A stretch of DNA of 64,000 nt, from contig JBGTBD010000003.1 in NCBI GenBank assembly GCA_041749475.1, forward strand, positions 1 to 64,000, read 5' to 3'. The stretch's first letter is position 1; each line of letters starts with the position of its first letter. Position numbers and translations under genes: made by a program. This DNA comes from JBGTBD01 sp041749475. Its GTDB lineage: Bacteria > Pseudomonadota > Alphaproteobacteria > Rickettsiales > UBA998. Of the stretch, positions 46,588 to 55,054 are shown piece by piece. The notes below the pieces were generated by a model. The model saw only the letters and a program-made list of their open reading frames with translations. It did no database searches and had not been told where the DNA came from.

Positions 46588-46628
46588 CCGTTCCCCTTTT
46601 TCGCAAAACATTCTAAGAGGTTCACACT

Positions 46629-47705
46629 ATGCGTGTGGACCTCTTTGATTTTCAGCTTCCAGCGGAGCGTATCGCCACCGAGCCGGCGCGCCCGCGTGAG
46701 AGCGCAAAACTACTGCATGTGACGCCGGACACTTTCACTGACCATACCATCGCCGATCTGCCGCGATTGTTGTCGCCCAATGATATGCTGGTGTTCAACG
46801 ACACACGCGTGATTCCTGCACGGCTATGGGGCAGGCGAGAGGGGGGTGAGGCGCGTATCGAGGTATTGCTGCATCAGCCAGTCACGGCGGAGAGTGGGAT
46901 GGTCTGGAAGGCGTTTGCGAGGCCGGGTAAGAAGTTGAAGCCGGGGGATAGCGTAGAGTTCGCGCGGGATTTCTCGGCGCAGGTCATCGCCAAATTGCCG
47001 ACGGGCGAGGTGGAGTTGCGGTTCGCGCGGGAAGGGTTCTGGGACATGCTGCATCAGTATGGCGAGATGCCCCTGCCACCCTATATCGACCGCCCGGACG
47101 GGGCGACGAAACGCGATGCGGAAGATTACCAGACCGTCTATGCCGCACGTCCCGGAGCTGTCGCCGCGCCGACGGCGGGGCTGCATTTCACCTCTGAACT
47201 ATTGGCGCAGCTTGAGGCTGCGGGGATACCGCATTGTTTCGTGACGCTGCATGTCGGCGCGGGGACGTTCCAGCCGGTGAAGGTGGAGGATACGGACCAG
47301 CACGTGATGCATCAGGAATGGGGCGAGGTGACGGCGGACACGGCTGAGGCCATCCGCGCATGGAAAACCAAGGGAGGCAACATCGTCGCGGTGGGGACAA
47401 CGTCACTACGGTTGCTGGAATCGGCGACGGACGAGGCGGGGACCATCCATCCCTATAACGGCAATACGGGCATTTTCATCACCCCCGGCTATCGCTTTCG
47501 CATGGTGGACAGGTTGCTGACCAATTTCCACCTGCCGAAATCGACCCTCTTCATGCTGGTCTCGGCCTTTTCGGGGCTGGATAGTATGCAGGAGGCGTAT
47601 GCCTATGCTATTGATAAGCAATACAGATTCTATTCATACGGCGATGCGTGTTTGCTTGAGAAGGCAAATGTTGGGGCGAAGGCTGCCCTCACCCGGATTC
47701 CTTAA
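46629..47705 (+). CDS. queA: S-adenosylmethionine:tRNA ribosyltransferase-isomerase
   Basis: The 358-residue enzyme makes epoxyqueuosine from preQ1-modified tRNA. D-F-x-L-P-x-E-R-I-A-x-x-P-x-x-P-R, F-N-D-T-R-V-I-P-A-R-L, P-L-P-P-Y-I-x-R, A-A-P-T-A-G-L-H-F-T and T-N-F-H-L-P-K-S-T-L-F-M-L-V are all present. The last six codons (47685-47702) and the stop lie inside a dispersed repeat, so the natural C-terminus seems replaced. tgt, the usual next gene, is absent. queE, queC and queF are 12 kb downstream. Confidence 0.96.
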   Translation: MRVDLFDFQLPAERIATEPARPRESAKLLHVTPDTFTDHTIADLPRLLSPNDMLVFNDTRVIPARLWGRREGGEARIEVLLHQPVTAESGMVWKAFARPGKKLKPGDSVEFARDFSAQVIAKLPTGEVELRFAREGFWDMLHQYGEMPLPPYIDRPDGATKRDAEDYQTVYAARPGAVAAPTAGLHFTSELLAQLEAAGIPHCFVTLHVGAGTFQPVKVEDTDQHVMHQEWGEVTADTAEAIRAWKTKGGNIVAVGTTSLRLLESATDEAGTIHPYNGNTGIFITPGYRFRMVDRLLTNFHLPKSTLFMLVSAFSGLDSMQEAYAYAIDKQYRFYSYGDACLLEKANVGAKAALTRIP

Positions 47706-47737
47706 CAGAATCCGACCTCTCCCGGTGGAAGAGGTGA
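47685..47737. repeat. Intergenic repeat invading the 3' end of queA (copy c)
   Basis: GCCCTCACCCGGATTC, AGAATCCGACCTCTCCCGG and TGGAAGAGGTGA reproduce the second half of the repeats at 22374-22450 and 27469-27546, with different inner arms (GGATTC/GAATCC). It overlaps the queA stop codon. Confidence 0.75.
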
Positions 47738-47740
47738 AGT

Positions 47741-48193
47741 TTATATGTTGTCGTTGTTTTCTCCGCCATAAAGTGCATCCGCCCTTTTCTTGAAGGCTTC
47801 GACCATCTTGTGCGTGGCGCGGGTGAAGAAGGCGCCGATGAGTTTGTCGAGAATGATGGATTTGAATTTAAAATCGAGCGAGAAATCGATGTCCGTTCCG
47901 CCGTCTTCTCTGGCGAGGAATTTCCAGTCATTGGTGAGATGAGAGAAGGGCCCGCGGATCATCTTGACGTGGATCTCGTTCGGCTTATCAAGGGTGATTT
48001 CCGAGGTGTATTGTTCGGTGATGTGCTTGAAGCTGATGACGAGTTCGGCGACCATCTTTTTATCATCCTGTTCAAATACACGGGCGGCACGGCACCAGGG
48101 GAGGAATTCCGGGTAGCGCTCTACGTCGGCGACCAGCGTGTATAGCTGTTCCGGGGTGTAGGGCGAGTGTTGGATTTCGTGGTGGCTGGTCAT
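47741..48193 (-). CDS. Coq10/RatA-type START-domain protein
   Basis: The 150-residue protein fits the polyketide-cyclase/START fold with Y-P-E-F-L-P-W-C near residue 28 and the family end F-x-x-R-A-x-x-x-Y. Relatives bind ubiquinone (Coq10) or are annotated as the ribosome-association toxin RatA. In alphaproteobacteria this gene commonly sits beside lipA, as here. It is probably a ubiquinone-binding helper of respiration. Confidence 0.85.
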   Translation of the reverse strand: MTSHHEIQHSPYTPEQLYTLVADVERYPEFLPWCRAARVFEQDDKKMVAELVISFKHITEQYTSEITLDKPNEIHVKMIRGPFSHLTNDWKFLAREDGGTDIDFSLDFKFKSIILDKLIGAFFTRATHKMVEAFKKRADALYGGENNDNI

Positions 48194-48249
48194 GGATGGG
48201 ATATATAGAGATTTTTTTGTGGGTGCAATGTTTCCGGTTTTCTACCCTC

Positions 48250-48343
48250 GTCATCACCCGAATTCGTGCTTACGAATTATAGGGTGATCCAGTGGAGAGG
48301 CTGGATTCCCCTATAATTTTATATATAAAATTCGGGGAATGAC
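48250..48343. repeat. Composite palindromic repeat with GTCATTCCCC arm
   Basis: A left hairpin (TCATCACCCGAATTCG with ATAGGGTGAT) is joined to CTGGATTCCCC ... GGGGAATGAC, the right arm of the 18463-18551 family. It lies in the gap between the Coq10-like gene and lipA. Confidence 0.65.
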
Positions 48344-48371
48344 GATGAAATTGGGCTTAGGGAAAAGTACA

Positions 48372-49295
48372 TTATTTCCCAGCCAGCTGCGCGGCGCGGT
48401 TGGCTTGCATGGTTTCGAAATCGCGGTCGGCGTGATAGGAGGAGCGGGTGAGCGGGGTGGAGGAGACCATCAGGAAGCCTTTGGCCTTGGCCTGTCTCGC
48501 GTAGAATTCGAATTCGTCAGGGGTGACGTAGCGATCAACGGGTGCGTGGGCGGGTGTCGGTTGCAGATATTGGCCGATGGTCATGAAATCGACTTCCGCT
48601 GAGCGCAGATCGTCCATCACCTGCATCACCTCGTCCTTCGATTCGCCCAAGCCGACCATGATGCCGGATTTGGTGAAGATGGAAGGGTCGAGTTCCTTCA
48701 CCGTCTTCAGTAAGTGCAATGAATTGAAATAGCGCGCGCCGGGGCGGATGGTTTTATAGAGCCTCGGCACGGTTTCGATATTGTGGTTATACACGTCCGG
48801 CCGTGCGGCGACGACGACGGGGATGGAAGGTTCTTTTTTTAGGAAGTCTGGGGTGAGGACTTCGATGGTCGTCCCCGGTGAGGTTTGGCGGATAAGGGTG
48901 ATGCAGCGCGCGAAATGCGATGCGCCACCGTCTTCCAGATCATCCCGGTCAACTGAGGTGATGACGACGTGTTTGAGGCCGAGTTCGCCCACTGCCTTGG
49001 CAAGGTTCTCGGGTTCATGGGGGTCGAGCAAATCGGGACGGCCTGTCTTGATGTTACAGAAGGCGCAAGCCCGCGTGCAGACGGAGCCCAAGATCATCAC
49101 GGTCGCGTGTTTCTTGCTCCAGCATTCGCCGATATTGGGGCAGGCGGCCTCTTCGCAGACGGTGTTGAGTTTCTGGCGGCGCATCAGGTCGCGCGTGGCT
49201 TCGTATTCCTTGGACACAGGGGCTTTGACGCGAATCCAGTCCGGTTTCGGCAGTTTTTGGTCTTTATCTTGATTCAGTGCGTGGATTTCAGCCAT
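48372..49295 (-). CDS. lipA: Lipoyl synthase
   Basis: The 307-residue radical-SAM enzyme inserts sulphur into octanoyl groups to make lipoate. The auxiliary cluster motif C-E-E-A-A-C-P-N-I-G-E-C-W and the radical SAM motif C-T-R-A-C-A-F-C are intact, as is the C-terminal R-S-S-Y-H-A-D. A promoter with TTGGTT, 17 bases, TATAGT is visible on the minus strand (49331-49302), giving a very short leader. A perfect palindrome overlaps that promoter. Confidence 0.97.
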   Translation of the reverse strand: MAEIHALNQDKDQKLPKPDWIRVKAPVSKEYEATRDLMRRQKLNTVCEEAACPNIGECWSKKHATVMILGSVCTRACAFCNIKTGRPDLLDPHEPENLAKAVGELGLKHVVITSVDRDDLEDGGASHFARCITLIRQTSPGTTIEVLTPDFLKKEPSIPVVVAARPDVYNHNIETVPRLYKTIRPGARYFNSLHLLKTVKELDPSIFTKSGIMVGLGESKDEVMQVMDDLRSAEVDFMTIGQYLQPTPAHAPVDRYVTPDEFEFYARQAKAKGFLMVSSTPLTRSSYHADRDFETMQANRAAQLAGK

Positions 49296-49310
49296 TTTTT
49301 AACTATATTG

Positions 49311-49329
49311 TGGTTATATCATATAACCA
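49311..49329. promoter_or_regulatory. Perfect 19-base palindrome in the lipA divergent promoter
   Basis: TGGTTATAT-C-ATATAACCA lies between lipA and the divergent gene at 49352. It covers the spacer of the lipA promoter and the -10 (TATAAC) of a possible promoter in the other direction. A dimeric repressor could bind here. Confidence 0.6.
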
Positions 49330-49351
49330 ACACTTAGGCGAGAAGCAACCC

Positions 49352-49687
49352 ATGAATGCGCTGAATGAAAGAAGTGTGACCGCATATGACAGGGCGTTGG
49401 AGGGCGTTGTGATTTCCTACGCGCAAAAACACCATTTGAAGGCCTCCTCTCCCGCTTTTGCAGACGAGGTAAGGAGTGCTATGGCGGAAGATATTATGAA
49501 TATCAGTGGTTTGTTGGCTGCGCGGTATAATGTAAAGGAAACTGAAGTTTTGGACAACCTGTCCCATGCCATCGCCAACGCCGCCAAAACACTCAATTTA
49601 CCACAAGGAAAGGTGCGGGATTTTTATGTAAAGCACGCACTTGCAGCGGCGGATACGGCGCTAGGGAACGAGAAGAGGTGTTTCTAA
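49352..49687 (+). CDS. Orphan helical protein, 111 residues
   Basis: The soluble, predicted all-helical protein has no signal peptide. Residues about 50-85 (N-I-S-G-L-L-A-A-R-Y, V-L-D-N-L-S-H-A-I-A-N-A-A) weakly resemble the repeat unit of the orphan protein at 42827-43465. ATG 49352 follows GCGAGAAG; an earlier ATG at 49277 would overlap lipA. It is divergent from lipA and ends 67 bases before rpoZ. No function can be named. Confidence 0.65.
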   Translation: MNALNERSVTAYDRALEGVVISYAQKHHLKASSPAFADEVRSAMAEDIMNISGLLAARYNVKETEVLDNLSHAIANAAKTLNLPQGKVRDFYVKHALAAADTALGNEKRCF

Positions 49688-49754
49688 GAAAACCCTTGCT
49701 TTTCTTAGCATAATTGTTAAAAGACATACTCTTTCCATGGAGATATAGAGAATT

Positions 49755-50141
49755 ATGGCACGCGTTACCGTTGAAGATTGCATCCTGAACATCCCTAATC
49801 GTTTTGAACTGGTCGTCGTCGCTGCACAGCGCGCGAAGCAGATTTCTGCTGGTTCCCCGCTGACGGTGGATCGTGATAACGATAAGGACGCCGTCGTTGC
49901 GCTTCGCGAAATTGCCGATAAGACCATCGACCCCGCGACGCTGGTCGAGGAGATCATTGTCTCCAATTGCAAGAAACAGCCGCGTGAAGAATTTGAAGCG
50001 ACCCCGTTCGCTGGCGAGATCGAGGATCACCTGATGGGCGGTAACCTTTCGCAGATGATGGCGGAAGAAGCGCGTCACATCAAGGAAGCAGACGGCGATG
50101 GCCTTTCCTTCGGCGATGACGACGTTGCCGTTGACGATTAG
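49755..50141 (+). CDS. rpoZ: RNA polymerase omega subunit
   Basis: The 128-residue protein assists assembly of RNA polymerase through the beta-prime subunit. M-A-R-V-T-V-E-D-C, P-N-R-F-E-L-V, A-A-Q-R-A-K-Q-I and K-D-A-V-V-A-L-R-E-I-A are the family signature. The acidic C-terminal extension is usual in alphaproteobacteria. It is followed by rsh, the conserved order. Confidence 0.96.
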   Translation: MARVTVEDCILNIPNRFELVVVAAQRAKQISAGSPLTVDRDNDKDAVVALREIADKTIDPATLVEEIIVSNCKKQPREEFEATPFAGEIEDHLMGGNLSQMMAEEARHIKEADGDGLSFGDDDVAVDD

Positions 50142-50255
50142 TCCATATCGCGACGCGGCGTAAAATAGCACACATTATCCCCACTATCGCCTCCATGATG
50201 CGCCGCAATACGGTAGCTATGGCGCAAGGTCGCGCGTTGCACTATATTACATGGG

Positions 50256-52412
50256 ATGCGGCGGCAAGTTGAACTGATTGAGAAAATGCGCACCTATGAT
50301 CCCGATGTGGATGAGGATGCCATCAACCGCGCCTATATTTTCGCGATGCAGGCGCATGGGAATCAAAAGCGCGCATCGGGCGACCCTTATTTCTCCCACC
50401 CCGTGGAAGTGGCGTATTTCCTAACGTCGATGAAGCTGGACACAGCTTCCATCATCACCGCATTGCTGCATGATACGGTGGAGGATACCTCCGCCACGCT
50501 GGAGCAGATTGAATCGTTGTTCGGCAAGGAAATCAGTAACCTCGTCGATGGGGTGACCAAGCTGAACCGGCTGGAGATCAAATCCGAGAATACCAAGCAT
50601 GCGGAGAATTTCCGGAAACTCGTGATCGCGATGTCCGAGGATTTGCGTGTGTTGCTCGTCAAGTTGGCGGATCGCCGGCATAATATGAGCACACTGCATT
50701 TCATCTCGTCGCCCGATAAGCGCCGCCGCATCGCGCGCGAGACGCTCGATATTTACGCGCCGCTGGCCGAGCGTATCGGGATGCGGCAGATGAAAGAGGA
50801 TTTGCAGGATATGGCGTTCGGGGAGCTATATCCGGATGCGCGCGATTCCATCACCAAGCGCCTAGATTTCCTGCGCAAACAGGGGCATACGGAGGTCGAA
50901 AAGATCATCGCGCGCCTGAATGAGATGATGGAAGAGGGCGGTATTCATGGTGCGGATATCGACGGGCGGGAGAAGAAGGCCTATTCCATCTGGCGGAAGA
51001 TGGAACAGAAGAATGTGGGCTTCGAACAGCTTGCCGATATCGTCGCGTTCCGTATTTTAGTGAAGGATGTGGGCGAGTGCTATCAGGCGCTTGGGTTGAT
51101 CCATTCCAAGTTCCATACGATTCCGGGGCGGTTCAAAGATTATATTTCAACGCCGAAATCGAACGGCTATCAGTCCATCCATACCTCCGTCATCGGGCCG
51201 AATCAGCAGCCGATCGAGATCCAGATCCGCAGTATGGAGATGCAGGAAATCGCCGAGTACGGGTTGGCGGCGCACTGGACATATAAGCAGGGCGACCAAA
51301 TGGATGGCCGCCAGTTCCGCTGGGTGCGCGAGTTGCTGGAGATTCTCGAGAAGACGGAAGACCCAGAAGAGTTTTTAGAAAATACCAAGCTGGAGATGTA
51401 TCACGATCAGGTGTTCTGCTTCACGCCGAAGGGGGACATCATCGCCCTGCCGCGTGGCTCAACGCCCGTCGATTTCGCGTTCGCGGTGCATTCGGGCGTG
51501 GGGAATGCCTGCGTCGGCGCGAAGGTGAACGGGCGCATTGTGCCGCTGAAAACGGCGCTGAAGAACGGTGACCAGGTGGACATCATCACCTCCAAGAACC
51601 AGACCCCGTCGCCGACGTGGGAACGGTTCGTCGTCACCGGGAAAGCGCGTTCGGAAATCCGTAAATTCGTTCGCACGCAGCAGCGCAAAGAATATGTAAC
51701 GCTGGGGAAAGCCATCCTGACCAAGACGTTCAAGCAGGAAGGTAAAGACCTGACGGATGGGTTGATCGAGGCGGCGCTGGCCGGGTTGCAGAAGAAAGAG
51801 GTCGATGACGTCTATTCCGATGTGGGCGAGGGCACGCTTGGGCGTAACGTGGTCTATGAAGCGGTGTTCGGTAATGCGCCGCCGAAGACGGATGGGAAGA
51901 AGAAAAGTAATTTCCTGTTCCCCCTACTCAAGCGCACGCATCAGAAGGACGAAGACCGTGTCTCCATGCCGATACGCGGGCTTATCCCCGGCATGGCGAT
52001 TCATTTCGCGGGATGCTGTCACCCGATTCCGGGGGATTCCATCGTCGGTATCGTGACGACGGGCAAGGGCATCACCATTCATACGATGGATTGCGATACG
52101 CTGGAGAATTTCTCGGATTCCCCCGAGCGGTGGATCGATGTGTCGTGGGATAACCCGAATAAGGAAGAGACTGGCTATATCGGGCGTATCAAGGCGTCAC
52201 TCTCCCATGAACCGGCGGCGTTGGCGACGATGGCGAACGTCATCTCGCGCGAGCTGGGGAATATCAATAACCTGAAGATCATCAACCGGAACCCGGACTT
52301 TTTTGACCTGTTGGTCGATATCGAGGTCAAGGATTCGCGCCACCTCAATAACATCATCGCCAGTTTGCGGTCGAAGGATGTGGTGCAGAGTGTGGACCGT
52401 TATAACGGCTGA
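50256..52412 (+). CDS. rsh: Bifunctional (p)ppGpp synthetase/hydrolase (Rsh)
   Basis: The 718-residue stringent-response enzyme has an N-terminal HD hydrolase domain (ALLHDTVED and A-D-R-R-H-N-M intact, about residues 65-150). A synthetase domain (D-Y-I-S-T-P-K-S-N-G-Y-Q-S-I-H-T, about 290-310), TGS domain (about 385-445, T-P-K-G-D-I-I-A-L-P-R-G-S-T-P-V-D-F-A) and C-terminal ACT domain (about 640-715) follow. Both activities look intact. No ribosome site is visible before the ATG, and a short overlapping frame starts 5 bases earlier (50251-50277, 8 codons). Confidence 0.96.
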   Translation: MRRQVELIEKMRTYDPDVDEDAINRAYIFAMQAHGNQKRASGDPYFSHPVEVAYFLTSMKLDTASIITALLHDTVEDTSATLEQIESLFGKEISNLVDGVTKLNRLEIKSENTKHAENFRKLVIAMSEDLRVLLVKLADRRHNMSTLHFISSPDKRRRIARETLDIYAPLAERIGMRQMKEDLQDMAFGELYPDARDSITKRLDFLRKQGHTEVEKIIARLNEMMEEGGIHGADIDGREKKAYSIWRKMEQKNVGFEQLADIVAFRILVKDVGECYQALGLIHSKFHTIPGRFKDYISTPKSNGYQSIHTSVIGPNQQPIEIQIRSMEMQEIAEYGLAAHWTYKQGDQMDGRQFRWVRELLEILEKTEDPEEFLENTKLEMYHDQVFCFTPKGDIIALPRGSTPVDFAFAVHSGVGNACVGAKVNGRIVPLKTALKNGDQVDIITSKNQTPSPTWERFVVTGKARSEIRKFVRTQQRKEYVTLGKAILTKTFKQEGKDLTDGLIEAALAGLQKKEVDDVYSDVGEGTLGRNVVYEAVFGNAPPKTDGKKKSNFLFPLLKRTHQKDEDRVSMPIRGLIPGMAIHFAGCCHPIPGDSIVGIVTTGKGITIHTMDCDTLENFSDSPERWIDVSWDNPNKEETGYIGRIKASLSHEPAALATMANVISRELGNINNLKIINRNPDFFDLLVDIEVKDSRHLNNIIASLRSKDVVQSVDRYNG

Positions 52413-52417
52413 CGAAG

Positions 52418-52840
52418 CTATATTTTTCTGGTTAGGACCTGTGCGTCCATGATGGGCAGCGTCTTTGCCATGTCTTTCAAATCAGGGAAACGTTGCAGGG
52501 TTTCGATCATGATGTCGAGGTCTTCGCGGGAGACGTTTTTCAGTTCATCCGTTTTATCGGTGGCGATGAGGCGCAGGGTGGTGACGGCCTGAGCGAGGTT
52601 TCCGGCGCTGAAGCGGAGGGAATTCGTCGCTTTTTCAGGCGATATGCCCCCTTCGCCCACGGTTCCGCGCTCCATGTGCGCTTTCAGGGATTCGTTGATG
52701 CGGATGTCGATTTCCTCGCGGGTGACGGTTCCGTCGGAATCAAGGTCGGCGGCTTTGGCGGCTTTGATGACTTCGAGATAGGCGGCGCGGGCCTGTTCCG
52801 CCTGTTCGTCGTTTAGTTTCCATGTGGTTTTAGGTGTCAT
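52418..52840 (-). CDS. EF-hand-like protein, 140 residues
   Basis: The soluble helical protein has one canonical 12-residue calcium loop, D32-L-D34-S-D36-G37 to E43, and possibly a degenerate second half near residues 90-125 (V-S-R-E-D-L-D-I-M). There is no signal peptide, so calcium binding would be cytosolic. ATG 52840 follows GGGAG at a good distance; one five codons earlier does not. It is convergent with rsh (5-base gap) and sits between rsh and pdxJ, which are often adjacent. Confidence 0.7.
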   Translation of the reverse strand: MTPKTTWKLNDEQAEQARAAYLEVIKAAKAADLDSDGTVTREEIDIRINESLKAHMERGTVGEGGISPEKATNSLRFSAGNLAQAVTTLRLIATDKTDELKNVSREDLDIMIETLQRFPDLKDMAKTLPIMDAQVLTRKI

Positions 52841-52960
52841 GGTTGTTGCTCCCATATGCGTTTATTCGCTTTAATATTGCCCAAAAATCATCACTTGCAT
52901 AGACAGAGAATTGGGAAATAGTTACAGCTATGGGCTAACGAATTTTACGTGGTGCATAGA

Positions 52961-53683
52961 ATGATCCGACTCGGTGTAAATATCGACCATGTGGCAACCC
53001 TTCGCAATGCGCGAGGTGGGTGGCATCCTGACCCGGTGGCGGCGGCGAAGATGGCGGCTGAGGCTGGGGCTGACGGGATTACCGCGCATCTCAGGGAAGA
53101 TCGCCGCCATATCCGCGAGATTGATATCAAGCGCCTGAAGAAGGAAGTGAACCTGCCGCTGAATCTGGAGATGGCGGCGAGTCCCGATATGCTGGATTTC
53201 GCGCTCGATATTCGCCCTCATGCATGCTGCCTTGTACCTGAGCGCCGTCAGGAATTGACGACCGAAGGCGGGCTGGACGTGGTGACGCTACAGGATTCGC
53301 TCGCCATGACGGTAAGGGAACTGGCGGTGCATGGTATCCGCGTGTCGCTGTTCATCAACGCTATCCCGGCGCAGGTGGAAGCCGCCAAAGCGGTGGGGGC
53401 GCATATCGTCGAATTCCATACCGGGCGTTATTGCGAGTTGCCGGAGGATAAGCGGACGCATGAATTGCAGCTCATCAAAGAAGCGGTGCGTTACGCGCAT
53501 GACCTCGGGCTGGAATGCCATGCGGGGCATGGGCTGAATTACGACACCGTCACCGACATCGCCGCCATCCCGCATATCGTCGAACTCAATATTGGGCATT
53601 TCCTGATCGGTCAGGCCGTGTTCGACGGGCTGGACCATGCGGTGCGGAAGATGAAGAAGCTGATGCTCGGGGCGCGGGGATAG
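52961..53683 (+). CDS. pdxJ: Pyridoxine 5'-phosphate synthase
   Basis: The 240-residue TIM-barrel enzyme condenses 1-deoxyxylulose 5-phosphate with 3-amino-2-oxopropyl phosphate in vitamin B6 synthesis. L-G-V-N-I-D-H-V-A-T-L-R-N-A-R-G, D-G-I-T-A-H-L-R-E-D-R-R-H and H-A-G-H-G-L-N-Y are diagnostic. ATG 52961 fits the family start; an upstream GTG at 52949 is unlikely. Its stop is one base from the convergent orphan gene that separates it from acpS. Confidence 0.97.
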   Translation: MIRLGVNIDHVATLRNARGGWHPDPVAAAKMAAEAGADGITAHLREDRRHIREIDIKRLKKEVNLPLNLEMAASPDMLDFALDIRPHACCLVPERRQELTTEGGLDVVTLQDSLAMTVRELAVHGIRVSLFINAIPAQVEAAKAVGAHIVEFHTGRYCELPEDKRTHELQLIKEAVRYAHDLGLECHAGHGLNYDTVTDIAAIPHIVELNIGHFLIGQAVFDGLDHAVRKMKKLMLGARG

Positions 53684-53684
53684 T

Positions 53685-54545
53685 TTAAGCTGGTGCTGGG
53701 CCATCTTTCACTGGGGCGGGGGTTACCCTCGCCACCCATTGATGACCGTCGGTATGAACTTCTGTCTTAAGCGGTATTTCAACAGGCTCCGTACCAGGCT
53801 TACCCATTTTGCCCGTCACCAACTTATTCATGTCATCCAATTGTTTGGACAGGAGGCCACCGCCAATCTCGACGCGTTGCCCTTGCTCCGGTTCTGCGAT
53901 GCTCTTCAACAATGCCAACCGTTCAGCAACAACCTGTTTACTGGCGAATCCTAGACGTAGAGCAGTCGTTTCTTCCATGGCTTTCACGGCAATCTCAAGA
54001 ACGGGCAAGAATCTACGAATTTCTGCTTTCTCTGCTTCACTCCCATGCGCCCGGCTCTGCAGCATGGCGTCATAATCGATGCTATTGATGCCACCTTCTT
54101 TGGTTAACTCAGCTAAAATATTGGAAAATAAATTATAATTGTTATCCACTTTTTTGTTTAGTGGCGTAAAATGTCTATTGTTTCTAGGATCTGCGTCTAA
54201 ATAGGTGAATTGGATTAATGGAACACGAGTTGCTAACTCCTCAAAGGCTAACTGGGTTTCGTAGTCTAACACACTCGTATTACCAGCTTCGTTTGAGATG
54301 GTTAAATCGTGTAGTGCGTTATAATTTTGAAGTTTACTAATGATTGGGTGTAAATCAGCATTCTGGTTTTTTATAAAAATATGGCACTCGCTCATGCCTT
54401 CACCGATTATTTTCCCGTCTAGATTACGCCCAAAATCTTCTGCATCCTGCGGAGTTTTTATGGTTATGGTAACACGCTTTCCACCATTTACATCCGAAGA
54501 GAGAATGCCGTGATGATGTTTCAAACCAAATTCTGAAAAATCCAT
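53685..54545 (-). CDS. Orphan hydrophilic protein, 286 residues
   Basis: The product has no signal peptide, membrane helix or recognised domain. The first 60 residues alternate as in a beta-rich fold (R-V-T-I-T-I-K-T, H-I-F-I-K); residues about 150-250 are helical and charged. TAGGGGTT lies before the ATG. The DNA is clearly more AT-rich than pdxJ and acpS on either side, and the gene is inverted between them, so it was probably inserted into the pdxJ-acpS junction. The end is Pro/Ala-rich. Confidence 0.7.
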   Translation of the reverse strand: MDFSEFGLKHHHGILSSDVNGGKRVTITIKTPQDAEDFGRNLDGKIIGEGMSECHIFIKNQNADLHPIISKLQNYNALHDLTISNEAGNTSVLDYETQLAFEELATRVPLIQFTYLDADPRNNRHFTPLNKKVDNNYNLFSNILAELTKEGGINSIDYDAMLQSRAHGSEAEKAEIRRFLPVLEIAVKAMEETTALRLGFASKQVVAERLALLKSIAEPEQGQRVEIGGGLLSKQLDDMNKLVTGKMGKPGTEPVEIPLKTEVHTDGHQWVARVTPAPVKDGPAPA

Positions 54546-54631
54546 ATGAACCCCTACCTATTACTTTTCGTTAATAATTAAACGCTATTAAGCCCATTTT
54601 TTCCAGTGAAGTTTGTGTTACAAGCGTTTGT

Positions 54632-55054
54632 ATGATCATCGGCATCGGCAATGACATTATGGATATCCGGCGTATCGAGAAGACGCTGGCGCGGTTTGGG
54701 GAGCGGTTTACCCACCGGGTGTTCACGGACATCGAGCGGGCGAAAGCTGCGCGGCGCGAGGGTGCAGGTGTCAAGGTGGTGGCGGGGACGTATGCCAAGC
54801 GCTATGCCGCCAAGGAAGCCTGCGCTAAGGCGCTGGGGACGGGGCTGAATCAAGGCGTATTCTGGCGTGAGATGGAGGTGGTGAACCTGCCCTCCGGCCA
54901 GCCGACCTTGCGCTTGCATGGCGGAGCGGAGAAGCGGTTGCAGCGCATGACGCCGGACGGGTTCTCAGCCGTTCTGCATCTGACGATGACGGACGAATAT
55001 CCATACGCCGAAGCATTGGTGATGATTACTGCAGTACCCGTGGCGAAGGGCTGA
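54632..55054 (+). CDS. acpS: Holo-[acyl-carrier-protein] synthase
   Basis: The 140-residue enzyme transfers phosphopantetheine from CoA to acyl carrier protein. I-G-I-G-N-D-I-M-D-I-R-R-I and Y-A-K-R-Y-A-A-K-E-A-C-A-K-A-L-G-T-G are diagnostic. The 3' end overlaps the convergent gene by 29 bases. lepB, rnc and era, which often follow acpS in this phylum, are missing here. Confidence 0.96.
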   Translation: MIIGIGNDIMDIRRIEKTLARFGERFTHRVFTDIERAKAARREGAGVKVVAGTYAKRYAAKEACAKALGTGLNQGVFWREMEVVNLPSGQPTLRLHGGAEKRLQRMTPDGFSAVLHLTMTDEYPYAEALVMITAVPVAKG

